Notes: generated from the letters alone by a model not told the origin. Positions 7,782-16,439 are shown, counted from the first letter of the stretch. The stretch: 41,373 bases of DNA from HGM04593 sp964458275 (GCA_964458275.1 CAYWIE010000018.1:1-41373), one strand, 5' to 3'. Numbers and translations are program-made.

Positions 7782-9221
7782 TTACTCTTTTCGCATGCGT
7801 GCTACGGGAATGTGCAGATGTTCGCGGTATTTTGCCACTGTGCGGCGTGCCATTGTGAAGCCTTGTGCTTTTAGCCTTTCCATCAGTTCTGTGTCTGTCA
7901 GTGGCGCGTTCTTGTCTTCGTTGTCTACAAGTTCCTGAAGGCATTTGTAAAGTTCCCGTACCGATTTTTCGGCACCGTCTTTTGTGGTTACTCCTTCGCT
8001 GAAAAAGTATTTCAGAGGGAATATCCCCCACGGCAGCTGTACATACCTGCTGTTGCTTACGCGTGAAATGGTGGATATGTCGTACCCGCTGAGTTCTGCT
8101 ATATCTTCGAGTATCATGGGGCGGAGCAGTGCCTCGTCGCCACCGCTTAACAGAAACTGACGTTGGAACTTTGCGATAGCCTCCATCGTTGTCGATAATG
8201 TCTGTTCGCGTTGTTTTATGGCGTCAATGAAATTCTTGGCAGCCTCTATCTTCTGGCGCAGGAATTGTGCGGCGTTCCTGCTCTCTGTAGAGCTGCTTTG
8301 AGACTGCTCCTCCAGCATGGTGCAGAATTCATTGTTCACTCTGAGTTCGGGCAGTGTACCGCTGTTGGATATTATGCAAATGTCGTCATCGTCTATCTCT
8401 ATCGTGTAGTCGGGTATGATTTGTTGGCGGCTCAGTCCGAGTGCCTCTGTGAGCGATGCTCCGGGACGTGGATTAAGTCTCGTTATTTCCGAGATGGCTT
8501 CTCTGCATTCTTCTTCGTCTATGTTGAGCTTTTCCGGAATCAGGTCCCAACGTTTGCGGGAAAATTCGTCGTATGCCTCGTTCAGTATGCGCAACTGCAA
8601 GGTCTTCTCAGGGGCTTTGTTGCGTTTTACCTGCATAATCAGACACTCTTGCAGAGAGCGTGCAGCAATGCCTGCCGGCTCGAATGTCTGGATTTTCTCC
8701 AATATTGTTTCAAGTTCTTTTGTGCTGGTGCTGATTCCATTGTAGATGTTCAGCTCGTCGCTTATCTCGTCCAACGGCTTGTGTAGCAGTCCGTCCTCTT
8801 CGAGCGAGCCTATTATGTATTTCCCAATCTCGACTTCGCGTTTGTCCAATGTGAGCTCCGATAGCTGCTGGAGCAGGTTTTCGCCGAATGAGGTGTCTGC
8901 CGAAGCGGGAATGTCTATGGCGCTTGTCCGAGAATTGTGGTAATCCCAACCGTAATAGTCGGGGATGTCGTCTTCTATGCGATAGTCGTCGGCTGACGTG
9001 CAGTTGTCGTCGGTGGTCTCGGCAGAGCCTTCAAAGTGGCTCCCGGAGTCGGGGCTAAGTGCTTCTATGGCGGGATTGTCTATAATCTCGCTTCTCACTC
9101 TATCCTCAATCTCTATGGCCGACAACTCCAGCAGGCGGGCGAATATGACTTGCCTTGGGGAGAGGGACTGTGCTTGTGATTGGGACTGTACTTGTTTTTG
9201 TCTGGAACTTTTCTTTGTCAT
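7782..9221 (-). CDS. rpoN: RNA polymerase sigma-54 factor
   Basis: The alternative sigma factor that needs an AAA+ enhancer-binding protein to open promoters. The 479 residues show the glutamine-rich region I (QKQVQSQSQAQSLSPRQV), an acidic region II (about 50-105), the core-binding and DNA-binding domains, and a C-terminal RpoN box ARRTVAKYREHLHIPVARM. A clear RpoN box makes the call secure. It sits downstream of the nucleoside kinase gene, with the hairpin at 9269-9304 between them. No enhancer-binding protein gene is in the window. Confidence 0.95.
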   Translation of the reverse strand: MTKKSSRQKQVQSQSQAQSLSPRQVIFARLLELSAIEIEDRVRSEIIDNPAIEALSPDSGSHFEGSAETTDDNCTSADDYRIEDDIPDYYGWDYHNSRTSAIDIPASADTSFGENLLQQLSELTLDKREVEIGKYIIGSLEEDGLLHKPLDEISDELNIYNGISTSTKELETILEKIQTFEPAGIAARSLQECLIMQVKRNKAPEKTLQLRILNEAYDEFSRKRWDLIPEKLNIDEEECREAISEITRLNPRPGASLTEALGLSRQQIIPDYTIEIDDDDICIISNSGTLPELRVNNEFCTMLEEQSQSSSTESRNAAQFLRQKIEAAKNFIDAIKQREQTLSTTMEAIAKFQRQFLLSGGDEALLRPMILEDIAELSGYDISTISRVSNSRYVQLPWGIFPLKYFFSEGVTTKDGAEKSVRELYKCLQELVDNEDKNAPLTDTELMERLKAQGFTMARRTVAKYREHLHIPVARMRKE

Positions 9222-9268
9222 ATGTTATTTGAGGGTCGGTGTGTCTCTGCCGATTCAACACACCTTAA

Positions 9269-9304
9269 GAGGATGCGTCAGAATTTTCATTTTGACGCAC
9301 CCTC
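9269..9304 (-). terminator. Hairpin after the nucleoside kinase gene
   Basis: 9269-9280 and 9293-9304 pair over 12 positions with one G-U wobble on the minus strand and a 12-base loop. It begins 4 bp after the kinase stop codon. No T tract follows, so it could be a partial terminator or an mRNA-stabilising 3' hairpin rather than a full stop before rpoN. Confidence 0.6.
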
Positions 9305-9308
9305 CTTT

Positions 9309-10952
9309 TTAGTATTTGAAACTGCTGCCACCCAGGAATTCTCGTATTACTGAAGTCGGGGGCAGTTGGTCGTCTGGAAGCGGTTCTACATATTCAAGCA
9401 GTTTCAGCAGGCGTCTTGCTTCGGAGTATTCAGGCAACTTTTCGGGCACTCCTCGCAGTAGGGGCTCGACTTTCCATTTGAGTACTGCAAATTCGTAGAA
9501 CAAAGAGGAGTTGAACATTACATCGGCATTCTCCTGGTAGGGGAATATCCATTTCTCTTCACCTGCCTGTACGTCGGGCCACCGTTGTATGGTCTCTACT
9601 GCCGAGTATCCGCGATATTTGTAGTCGCGGAGCATGCGGCGCAACAGACGGTTGTCCGAGGTGGGTATGTAGTTGTGGAAATCGAGTTTTATTGAGGTGA
9701 GTGCCGATACGTATATGCGGTATTTCTCTTTCTCCGCTATCTGCTCGGTCAACATGGGGTTGAGCCCGTGTGTGCCTTCTATGACGAGTATCATCTGCGG
9801 ATCGAGCTTCAGCTTCTCGCCACGGAATTCGCGCATGCCGGTCTGGAAGTTGTAGCGCGGCAGTTCTACCTCTTCTCCTGCAAGAATCTGTGTCAACTGT
9901 TTGTTGAAGAATTCAAGGTCTATGGAGTATATGGATTCGAAGTCGTAGTCTCCGTCTTCCTTGCGTGGGGTTTCTGTGCGGTTCAGGAAATAGTCGTCGA
10001 GTGATATTGCCACGGGGCGAAGTCCGCATGCTGTCAGTTGTATGCTTATGCGTTTGCTGAAAGTGGTTTTTCCGGATGATGAAGGACCTGCTATGAGAAC
10101 TACTCTCGACTTGCGGTTGTAAATCTCGTCGGCTATCTTGGACATCCTTTTTTCTTGCAGCACTTCGGCTACATTTATCATATCTACGCCGTGCCCGGCT
10201 GCTATCACCTTGTTGAAGTCGCCGATTGTCTCAATGCCCATCAGCTGTTGCCATTTGAGACGTTCGGTGAAGCGTTCTTGCAGCTTCTCCTGCGGTACCT
10301 TGTCTTCGAGAGACATGGGAGTTTCCCTGTTGGGGATACGCAACAACAGCCCTTTGCCGAACTTCTCTATTTCGAAGACTTTGATATAGCCGGTGCTGGG
10401 CAGCAGACCGCCGTAGAAGTGGTCGATGTAATTGCCGAGTGTGTAATAGCTTGCGTATAGCGAACCGTAGGTTTCGAGCAGACGGGCTTTGTCGTGCCGT
10501 CCTACAGACTCGAATATTTCTATCGCTTCTTGCGTACTGCATTCTACGCGCTTGAAAGGAAGGTCGTTCTCAATCGTAGTTATCATCAGCCGTTTGATGT
10601 TTTCTACATCTTCGTTGCTCAGTTCCTCTTCGAGACGGCAATAGTATCCTTTTGAAATGGGGTTTTCGAAACGTACCACTCTTCCGGGAAACAACTCCGA
10701 TATGGCTTTCATCATCACGAACGTCAGCGAACGGACGTATACACGCATTCCGTCTTTCGAAGTGATGTCGAGGAATTCTACGTCCTTGTTGTTGTAAACG
10801 CGGTATGTGAGTCCTACTACTTGATTGTTTACTTTTGCTGCAATTGCGTTGTATGGCATATTCAGCGCAAGGTTGCTGTATATGTCCGAAAGTGTGCAGC
10901 CCGATGGGAAAAGTGTAGACGAACCGTTGTTCTTGCAATAGATTCTTACCAT
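9309..10952 (-). CDS. Nucleoside (uridine-type) kinase with N-terminal TGS/ThrRS-like region
   Basis: A 547-residue protein. The N-terminal 60 residues resemble the TGS domain (SGCTLSDIYSNL), followed by a threonyl-tRNA-synthetase-like editing-domain segment (about 70-190). The C-terminal half is a uridine kinase/phosphoribulokinase-type P-loop kinase: Walker A GPSSSGKTTFSKR (about 289-301), then SLDDYFLNR and VIEGTHGLNP. The family is common in Bacteroidota and Firmicutes and is annotated as nucleoside or uridine kinase. The substrate has not been read from the sequence. The ATG at 10952 is preceded by a GGGAG Shine-Dalgarno-like sequence (10960-10964), uncommon in this phylum. A 26-codon ORF lies just upstream. 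Confidence 0.85.
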   Translation of the reverse strand: MVRIYCKNNGSSTLFPSGCTLSDIYSNLALNMPYNAIAAKVNNQVVGLTYRVYNNKDVEFLDITSKDGMRVYVRSLTFVMMKAISELFPGRVVRFENPISKGYYCRLEEELSNEDVENIKRLMITTIENDLPFKRVECSTQEAIEIFESVGRHDKARLLETYGSLYASYYTLGNYIDHFYGGLLPSTGYIKVFEIEKFGKGLLLRIPNRETPMSLEDKVPQEKLQERFTERLKWQQLMGIETIGDFNKVIAAGHGVDMINVAEVLQEKRMSKIADEIYNRKSRVVLIAGPSSSGKTTFSKRISIQLTACGLRPVAISLDDYFLNRTETPRKEDGDYDFESIYSIDLEFFNKQLTQILAGEEVELPRYNFQTGMREFRGEKLKLDPQMILVIEGTHGLNPMLTEQIAEKEKYRIYVSALTSIKLDFHNYIPTSDNRLLRRMLRDYKYRGYSAVETIQRWPDVQAGEEKWIFPYQENADVMFNSSLFYEFAVLKWKVEPLLRGVPEKLPEYSEARRLLKLLEYVEPLPDDQLPPTSVIREFLGGSSFKY

Positions 10953-10964
10953 GATAAACTCCCT

Positions 10965-11045
10965 TTATTGGTTAATACTTGCAGAATGCTCCTGCCGAAG
11001 ATAGACGACGGCTTGGAAGATAAAGGCAAAAAGCTCTTCGTTCAT
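10965..11045 (-). CDS. Possible 26-codon upstream ORF in the kinase leader
   Basis: An ATG at 11045 opens a 26-residue frame (begins MNEELFAFIF, ends ASINQ) that stops 12 bp before the kinase ATG. It lies in the predicted transcript downstream of the TATCTTTG box at 11079-11086. It has no known family and may be chance; if real it could be a leader peptide coupled to the kinase. Confidence 0.25.
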   Translation of the reverse strand: MNEELFAFIFQAVVYLRQEHSASINQ

Positions 11046-11061
11046 TGTTCGGCTCGGCGTA

Positions 11062-11086
11062 TATCTTTGCTCTAAGAGCAAAGATA
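11062..11086. promoter_or_regulatory. Palindrome with a -7 box on each strand
   Basis: TATCTTTGCTCT (11062-11073) and AGAGCAAAGATA (11075-11086) are perfect reverse complements around one base. Each arm holds TATCTTTG, the Bacteroidota -7 consensus, facing opposite ways. The minus-strand copy could start the kinase transcript, though no TTTG lies 19-21 bp upstream. It may alternatively be an operator overlapping the promoter. Confidence 0.45.
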
Positions 11087-11092
11087 ATATAA

Positions 11093-11140
11093 TTTTGATA
11101 GAGTGTTTAATTTTTATGAAAATTAAACACTCTATCAAAA
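11093..11140 (-). terminator. Terminator of acpP-fabF-rnc
   Basis: 11093-11114 and 11119-11140 are exact 22-bp reverse complements with a 4-base loop (TATG). The stem begins 5 bp after the rnc stop and its minus-strand 3' arm ends in four Ts, as in a Rho-independent terminator. Confidence 0.85.
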
Positions 11141-11145
11141 TACAT

Positions 11146-11940
11146 TCAGGCATTTTGCTGCGGTTCCGTATCGGCGGGAGGGTTGACGGCGCTCTCCTTA
11201 AGTTCTTCGATGTTGCACTTCGCGAGCTTTTCAAGGGCTGCTTTAGAGGCTTTCTGCTGGCTCTCGCGCTTGGAAAATCCCTCGCCTGTGCCGAATAGCT
11301 TTTCACATACATATACTTCGCTGATGAAGTATTGGCCATGAGAGTTGTTCCTCTCCTCAACAAGGCGATATTCTACGGAAAAATGTTTTTTCTGGGACAG
11401 CTCAATCAGACGGCTCTTGTGGTTTACATCGGAATTTGCGACTGATTTCACGTTTATAATGTGGTCGAATACTTTTTGCAGCAGGAACTGTCTGCACGAT
11501 TCGTAACCTTTGTCTACGTATATTGCGCCTACGAAAGCTTCGAATGCGTTGCCGTAGACATTGTTGTTGTGCTGCCGGCCTACATTGTGTGATTGTACAA
11601 GCTTGTCGAGTCCTATATGCAGTGCTACCTTGTTGAGCGTTTCGCGGCAGACAAGGTTGCTGCGTGATTTTGTAAGAAAACCCTCGCGCTCTTTTGTGAA
11701 ACGGGTATAAAGAAGGTCTGAAACTACTGCGTCGATTATTGCATCGCCGAGAAATTCCAGCCTTTCGTTGCACATCGCTCTCTTTTTTTGTGTGCTTACC
11801 GTAAGCGAACTGTGCGTGAGTGCTATCTTGTAGGGTTCAAGCGAATTTGGCAGGAACCCTAAGATATTGTACAAAATACGATAAGACTCCTTGTCCTTGC
11901 GGAAAAGGAGTCTTAGTTCGTTATGCAGTTTTGTTAACAC
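11146..11940 (-). CDS. rnc: Ribonuclease III
   Basis: Cleaves double-stranded RNA in rRNA processing and mRNA decay. The 264-residue protein has the signature NERLEFLGDA (about 58-67), with Glu62 and Asp66 as metal ligands, the second acidic site in AFEAFVGAIYVDKG, and a C-terminal double-stranded-RNA-binding domain ending KASKAALEKLA. The gene starts 9 bp after fabF. The acpP-fabF-rnc order is a frequent bacterial arrangement, and the three are probably one operon. Confidence 0.94.
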   Translation of the reverse strand: MLTKLHNELRLLFRKDKESYRILYNILGFLPNSLEPYKIALTHSSLTVSTQKKRAMCNERLEFLGDAIIDAVVSDLLYTRFTKEREGFLTKSRSNLVCRETLNKVALHIGLDKLVQSHNVGRQHNNNVYGNAFEAFVGAIYVDKGYESCRQFLLQKVFDHIINVKSVANSDVNHKSRLIELSQKKHFSVEYRLVEERNNSHGQYFISEVYVCEKLFGTGEGFSKRESQQKASKAALEKLAKCNIEELKESAVNPPADTEPQQNA

Positions 11941-11949
11941 TTTAGTATA

Positions 11950-13206
11950 TTATATTTTCTTGAATGCAATACTTGTGTTGTGTCCACCGAAGCCGAATGT
12001 GTTTGAGATTGCTGCGTTTACAACTCTTTCTTGCGCCTTGTTGAAGGTGAAGTTCAGGTTGTAGTCTATTTTCTCGTCCTCATCTCCTTCTTCGTGATTT
12101 ATGGTGGGAGGTACAATGTCGTTCTTTACACTGAGAATAGTAAGTACGGCTTCGAGCGCTCCTGCGGCTCCAAGCAGGTGGCCTGTCATAGACTTTGTAG
12201 AACTGATATTCAGTTTGTAGGCATGGTCGCCGAATACGGTCTTGATGGCTGTTACTTCTGCTATATCTCCGGCGGGGGTAGATGTGCCGTGTGTGTTTAC
12301 GTAGTCGATATCTTCGGGGTTAAGACCTGCTTCTTCCATTGCATAGCGCATCACCTTCGCTGCACCCTCACCGTTGGGCATGGGGACTGTCATGTGATAA
12401 GCGTCTGCTGATAGACCTGTTCCTGCAACTTCGGCGTATATTTTGGCTCCGCGTGCTTTTGCGTGCTCATACTCTTCGAGTACAAGGCAGGCGCCGCCTT
12501 CGCCAATCACAAATCCGTCACGGCTCTTGCTGAACGGACGTGAAGCTTTCATGTAGTCTTCATTCCTTGTCGAAAGTGCGTGCATAGAGTTGAAGCCTCC
12601 TACGCCTACATGACAGATTACTGCTTCTGCACCTCCGGCAAGCATAACGTCGGCTCTGCCCAAACGTATCTGGTCAAATGCGTCGATTATTGCGTTTGAA
12701 GATGAGGCGCATGCAGATGTTGTTACGTAATTGGGACCTTTAAGTCCGTATTTTATCGACAACATTCCGCTGGTCATGTCGGTGATCATCTTTGTTATAA
12801 GGAAAGGTGTGAATCGGGGACCGTTCTCCTGATTCAATATAAATGGGGCATATTCCTGCTCGAAAGCGTGTATGCCGCCTACGCCTTCACCGTATATTAC
12901 ACCTATGCGGTCGAGATTTTCCTTTTCGAGGTCTATGCCACAGTCTTGCATCGCTTCAACAGCGGCGGCAAAACCGTAGTGTGTATGTGTATCGACTTTG
13001 CGTACCTCTTTTTTGTCCATAAATTCGGTTGCATCAAAGTTCTTGACTTCACATGCAAAGTGAGTCTTGAACAATGACGCATCGAAATGTGTAATAGGTC
13101 CGGCACCGCTTACACCTGCTTTGGCGTTTTCCCACATTGTGGGAACATTGTTACCTATGGGCGAAACAGCACCCAGGCCTGTTACTACGACTCTTCTAAG
13201 TTTCAT
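11950..13206 (-). CDS. fabF: 3-oxoacyl-ACP synthase II
   Basis: Condenses malonyl-ACP with acyl-ACP in fatty-acid elongation. The 418 residues hold the full Cys-His-His triad: Cys166 in TTSACASSS, His306 in NTHGTSTP and His343 in GHLLGAAGA. Cys-His-His marks a KAS I/II elongation enzyme rather than FabH. The gene follows acpP by 30 bp, so substrate carrier and enzyme are made together. Confidence 0.95.
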   Translation of the reverse strand: MKLRRVVVTGLGAVSPIGNNVPTMWENAKAGVSGAGPITHFDASLFKTHFACEVKNFDATEFMDKKEVRKVDTHTHYGFAAAVEAMQDCGIDLEKENLDRIGVIYGEGVGGIHAFEQEYAPFILNQENGPRFTPFLITKMITDMTSGMLSIKYGLKGPNYVTTSACASSSNAIIDAFDQIRLGRADVMLAGGAEAVICHVGVGGFNSMHALSTRNEDYMKASRPFSKSRDGFVIGEGGACLVLEEYEHAKARGAKIYAEVAGTGLSADAYHMTVPMPNGEGAAKVMRYAMEEAGLNPEDIDYVNTHGTSTPAGDIAEVTAIKTVFGDHAYKLNISSTKSMTGHLLGAAGALEAVLTILSVKNDIVPPTINHEEGDEDEKIDYNLNFTFNKAQERVVNAAISNTFGFGGHNTSIAFKKI

Positions 13207-13236
13207 ATCGAAACAAAAATAGATTATAAGGTCTGC

Positions 13237-13479
13237 TTATTTGTTAGCAACCTCTTCCTCTACGAATTTAATTGCATCACCTACTGTAGAGATCTTCTCT
13301 GCAAGGTCATCGGGGATAGAGATACCGAATTCGTCCTCAATCTCCATGATGAGCTCTACTGTATCCAAAGAATCTGCGCCGAGGTCGTTTGTGAAGCTTG
13401 CTTCATTTGTTACCATAGACTCTGCTACACCGAATTTCTCAACGATAATGCTTTTTACTCTTGATTCAATTTCTGACAT
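13237..13479 (-). CDS. acpP: Acyl carrier protein
   Basis: An 80-residue acidic carrier protein of fatty-acid synthesis. Ser37 in the GADSLDTVE motif is the 4'-phosphopantetheine attachment site. It is the first gene of the acpP-fabF-rnc operon and has a well-formed promoter 30 bp upstream of its start. Confidence 0.96.
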   Translation of the reverse strand: MSEIESRVKSIIVEKFGVAESMVTNEASFTNDLGADSLDTVELIMEIEDEFGISIPDDLAEKISTVGDAIKFVEEEVANK

Positions 13480-13508
13480 AGTTATATGTGTTTTGAAAGT
13501 TTATGCTG

Positions 13509-13539
13509 CAAAATTATGATAATTTTCCAAATCTGCCAA
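13509..13539 (-). promoter_or_regulatory. Promoter of acpP-fabF-rnc
   Basis: On the minus strand TTG (complement of 13537-13539), a 20-bp spacer and TAATTTTG (complement of 13509-13516) match the Bacteroidota consensus. The leader would be about 25 nt. The rest of 13540-13703 shows only AT-rich sequence without a supported gene. Confidence 0.75.
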
Positions 13540-13703
13540 GAAAAAACGGAAAAAACCGATTGATTTTTGCGCATTTTTTTGTTTTTGTGCAAAAAGTAGC
13601 GGATTTTGGACCTTTTTCGGGCGGATTTTCTTGCTTGGAGACTGCTCTGGGGAAGTGAAATTGTTTTTATGTTCCTTGGAAAATTTCTTGACTGTTGGCA
13701 CCC

Positions 13704-13758
13704 CTGATATTTCAAAAGGCTGTTACGGGTTTTCCGTAACAGCCTTTTGAAATATCAG
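13704..13758 (-). terminator. Terminator of rpmB-rpmG-DUF4295
   Basis: 13704-13728 and 13734-13758 are exact 25-bp reverse complements with a 5-base loop. The hairpin begins 11 bp after the DUF4295 stop on the minus strand. It has no clear T tract, as is common for terminators in this phylum. Confidence 0.8.
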
Positions 13759-13769
13759 TATTCTTATAA

Positions 13770-13922
13770 TTACTTTTTAAGTGCTTCGTCTGCTTTTGTC
13801 TGGGGAAGAATCTCCTCAGCGAACATGTATGCACCGGTCTTGGGTGATTTTACCATTTTTACCACCTTTACAAACTTCTCTTTGTTACCGGTCTGAAGTG
13901 TTGCAACTGCTTTCTTTGCCAT
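13770..13922 (-). CDS. DUF4295 family small protein
   Basis: A 50-residue basic protein (begins MAKKAVATLQTG, ends DEALKK) that matches the DUF4295 family. The family is found beside rpmG in Bacteroidota and is thought to be ribosome-associated; that role is inference from context. It starts 9 bp after the rpmG stop. Several lysines and the small size fit an RNA-binding or ribosomal role. Confidence 0.85.
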   Translation of the reverse strand: MAKKAVATLQTGNKEKFVKVVKMVKSPKTGAYMFAEEILPQTKADEALKK

Positions 13923-13931
13923 AGTCTGTTA

Positions 13932-14120
13932 TTACTTAATTTCTTTGTGAACTGTTACCTTCTTCAAATAAGGATTGTATTTTTTCAACTCCAAACGCTC
14001 AGTTGTGTTTTTACGGTTTTTTGTTGTTATGTAACGAGACATTCCGGGAACACCACTGTTTTTCTGCTCTGTACATTCAAGAATTACCTGAACGCGATTT
14101 CCTTTAACTTTCTTAGCCAT
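13932..14120 (-). CDS. rpmG: 50S ribosomal protein L33
   Basis: A 62-residue ribosomal protein near the E site of the large subunit. The pattern VQVILECTEQ ... YITTKNRKNT ... ELKKYNPYLKKVTVHKE is characteristic. It has one cysteine and lacks the paired CxxC motifs, so it is the zinc-independent form. An AAGGAG sequence lies 5-6 bp before the ATG. It is the middle gene of a three-gene operon. Confidence 0.95.
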   Translation of the reverse strand: MAKKVKGNRVQVILECTEQKNSGVPGMSRYITTKNRKNTTERLELKKYNPYLKKVTVHKEIK

Positions 14121-14141
14121 AATCTTTTCTCCTTGTTACTT

Positions 14142-14405
14142 TTAAGCGTCAAGTACTTTAATATCTTCCCATGCAACGAAGCCTTTGCTTACAGCCTCTT
14201 TGAGAGCTGCATTAAGACCTACACGGTTGATAATTCTTAACCCCGCTGCACTCACGCGCAACTGAATCCAACAATCTTCTTCTACGTAGAAGAATTTTTT
14301 AATGAACAAGTTCACGTTGAAAAGACGCTTTGTTCTTCTCTTTGAGTGTGAAACATTGTTGCCCACCATGGCTTTTTTACCGGTGATTTGACAAATCTTA
14401 GACAT
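14142..14405 (-). CDS. rpmB: 50S ribosomal protein L28
   Basis: An 87-residue large-subunit protein. It begins MSKICQITGKKAMVGNNVSHSKRRTKR, read here as the conserved start followed by the basic NNVSHSKRRTKR stretch, and ends with the ILDA-like VLDA. It is the first gene of the rpmB-rpmG-DUF4295 operon, with a strong promoter at 14461-14492. Confidence 0.95.
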   Translation of the reverse strand: MSKICQITGKKAMVGNNVSHSKRRTKRLFNVNLFIKKFFYVEEDCWIQLRVSAAGLRIINRVGLNAALKEAVSKGFVAWEDIKVLDA

Positions 14406-14460
14406 TGCTATATATATTTTTTTTTGTTTAAATCTGTGATTACTCCATTCTAACAGCGTG

Positions 14461-14492
14461 CAAAGGTATTACTTTTGCTCCAATCTTGCAAA
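14461..14492 (-). promoter_or_regulatory. Promoter of rpmB-rpmG-DUF4295
   Basis: TTTG (complement of 14489-14492), exactly 20 bp, then TACCTTTG (complement of 14461-14468) is a full consensus match. The leader is about 50 nt and contains a run of nine As before the ATG, an A-rich leader being typical of well-translated genes in this phylum. Confidence 0.85.
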
Positions 14493-14576
14493 CAAAAAAC
14501 TGATTATTTTAGAAGCAGATTGAATTTTAGTGTTTTTATCGGGCTGTTAATGATTGCATTTCAAATTGCAGTATTG

Positions 14577-15068
14577 CTATTTGCTTTGCAGCATCTCTTT
14601 GAATATTTCGAGCGCTTTGTATGTCGTGGCTTTTATGTTTTCGTCTCGTCCTTTATCGTGTTGTTGCAGCAATACGGTCTTTATGGTGCCTGTTACGGCT
14701 ATTCCCACCCATACGGTGCCGACCGGCTTCTCTTCTGTGCCTCCGCCGGGACCGGCTATTCCTGTGGTTGCTATGGCGCAATCGGTTCTCATCAGTGTGG
14801 ATACCCCGGTTGCCATTGCGCGTGCAGTCTCTTCGCTTACGGCTCCTTTTTCGGACAGTGTCTTTTCGGGGACTCCGAGAAGTGAATTCTTGATTTCGTT
14901 GGCATATGCAACTATCGCCCCTTTGAAGATTCTGGAACTGCCGGGACATGAGGTGATTGCCGCTGCTATTGCTCCTCCTGTACAGCTCTCGGCGGTTGAG
15001 AGTGTGAATCCTTTGTCGCAGAGAAGCCGGTTTATCTCTGCTGCGAGCAATGTCGTTTGCTTGTCCAT
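14577..15068 (-). CDS. pncC: CinA C-terminal-domain nicotinamide-nucleotide amidase
   Basis: Deamidates nicotinamide mononucleotide to nicotinate mononucleotide in NAD recycling. The 163 residues equal the stand-alone CinA C-terminal domain: TAESCTGGAIAAAIT with the catalytic serine, GAIVAYANEIKNSLLGV, and TTGIAGPGGGTEEKPVGTVW. There is no N-terminal competence-type domain, so this is the short form. It begins 6 bp after tsaD and should be co-transcribed with it. Confidence 0.92.
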   Translation of the reverse strand: MDKQTTLLAAEINRLLCDKGFTLSTAESCTGGAIAAAITSCPGSSRIFKGAIVAYANEIKNSLLGVPEKTLSEKGAVSEETARAMATGVSTLMRTDCAIATTGIAGPGGGTEEKPVGTVWVGIAVTGTIKTVLLQQHDKGRDENIKATTYKALEIFKEMLQSK

Positions 15069-15074
15069 AATATA

Positions 15075-16109
15075 TTATAATGTAGTGCGTGTAAACACAG
15101 GCTTGTCCATTCCGCAAAAATCACTGTCGAGATATTTGTAATACCCGACAATGCCTATCATTGCCGCGTTGTCGGTCGTGAAGCCGAATTTGGGGATGTA
15201 TATCTCCCAACCGTAACGTTTGGCGTAATTTGCGTATGCTGCGCGGAGGGCTGTGTTGGCAGAAACTCCTCCTGATAGTGCTATCCGCTTTATCTTTAAG
15301 GCTTTCGATGCTTTGTACAGTTTGTTCATGAGCACGTCGACAACTGTGGCTTCAAAAGATGCTGCAAGGTCGTTCTTGTGCTTTTCGATGTAGTCGGCAT
15401 CTTCGGCAATGAGCTTGCGCAGTGTGTACAGGAAAGAGGTCTTCAGTCCGCTGAAGCTGTAGTCATATCCGGGTATGTGGGGCTTGCTGAATGTGTAGGC
15501 GCTTGGATTGCCTTCGCGTGCGAGGCGGTCTATTATAGGACCGCCGGGATAGCCGAGTCCCATTATTTTGGCGCACTTGTCTATTGCTTCGCCGGCAGCA
15601 TCGTCTATGGTCTGGCCTATGATTTCCATCTCCTTGTAGCTGTTGACCTTTACAATCTGCGAATTGCCGCCTGACACCATCAGGCAGAGGAATGGATATT
15701 CCGGTGCGTGCAGTTCGCACTCTGGCTCCTTTATGAAATGCGCCATAATGTGCCCTTGCAGGTGGTTGACCTCTATCATTGGGATGCCGAGAGCGGCTGC
15801 AAGTCCTTTTGCAAATGATACGCCGACGAGCAGTGAACCCATTAATCCCGGTCCTCTTGTGAAAGCGATTGCGCTTAGCTTGTTCTTCTCTATTCCCGCC
15901 TTTTTGAGTGCCGCATCAACTACAGGGACAATGTTCTGCTCATGTGCGCGCGATGCGAGTTCGGGGACCACTCCGCCGTACTGTTCGTGTACGGCTTGTC
16001 CGGCGGTTACGTTCGAAAGCACGGTCTCGCCACACATTACAGCAGCCGAAGTGTCGTCGCAGGACGACTCAATTGCCAATATATATACCTCTTTATTCTC
16101 CTTTTCCAT
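15075..16109 (-). CDS. tsaD: tRNA N6-adenosine threonylcarbamoyltransferase
   Basis: Transfers the threonylcarbamoyl group to A37 of ANN-decoding tRNAs. The 344-residue ASKHA-fold protein begins LAIESSCDDTSAAV. It has the metal-binding HLQGHIMAH motif and the nucleotide-binding VSGGNSQIV and ALSGGVSANTALR loops. TsaB, TsaC and TsaE are not in the window. AAGGAG sits 6-7 bp before the ATG at 16109, an unusually good Shine-Dalgarno sequence for this phylum. Confidence 0.95.
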   Translation of the reverse strand: MEKENKEVYILAIESSCDDTSAAVMCGETVLSNVTAGQAVHEQYGGVVPELASRAHEQNIVPVVDAALKKAGIEKNKLSAIAFTRGPGLMGSLLVGVSFAKGLAAALGIPMIEVNHLQGHIMAHFIKEPECELHAPEYPFLCLMVSGGNSQIVKVNSYKEMEIIGQTIDDAAGEAIDKCAKIMGLGYPGGPIIDRLAREGNPSAYTFSKPHIPGYDYSFSGLKTSFLYTLRKLIAEDADYIEKHKNDLAASFEATVVDVLMNKLYKASKALKIKRIALSGGVSANTALRAAYANYAKRYGWEIYIPKFGFTTDNAAMIGIVGYYKYLDSDFCGMDKPVFTRTTL

Positions 16110-16160
16110 TTATATCTCCTTAGCTCTATCGGTAAATACCGGGTTTCGTTCATTGTCCTG

Positions 16161-16168
16161 CAAAGATA
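16161..16168 (-). promoter_or_regulatory. -7 box of the tsaD-pncC unit
   Basis: TATCTTTG (complement of 16161-16168) matches TAnnTTTG, about 50 bp before tsaD. The -33 element is weak. The 330-bp space 16110-16439 otherwise holds a perfect 12-bp palindrome (AAAGCCGGCTTT, near 16195-16206) and an in-frame, unsupported extension of korA. Confidence 0.5.
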
Positions 16169-16439
16169 ACACAAACGGGTAAAAGAATAAATAAAGCCGG
16201 CTTTGTTTTTTTAAAAAGCTGTTTTCTCAAAGTCGGCTTTTGTGTAATGCCTTGATAATTTGGAAAAATTTAAAATATTAGGCCGAAATATTTTCAAAAT
16301 TCATAAATGTTTGCGAAATTTGGCACACATATATCAGGAATCTGTTCGGATGCAATCCTGCGGGCGAAATGCCACCAGTATGCTATCCGTCTATTTTCGT
16401 GGTATAAACAGATTTGTAAAACTATTGACCATAATAATC

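Noticed and set aside
13482..13715. Short minus-strand frames between acpP and the ribosomal operon
   Set aside because: AT-rich and Lys/Gln-rich without any motif, overlapping the acpP promoter and the DUF4295 terminator.
16195..16206. Perfect palindrome AAAGCCGGCTTT before korA
   Set aside because: Twelve bases with no T tract; it fits neither gene's end, and its role cannot be judged.
16260..16439. 60-codon N-terminal extension of korA
   Set aside because: It has no family match, and the start at 16440 aligns with the conserved beginning of the gamma domain.
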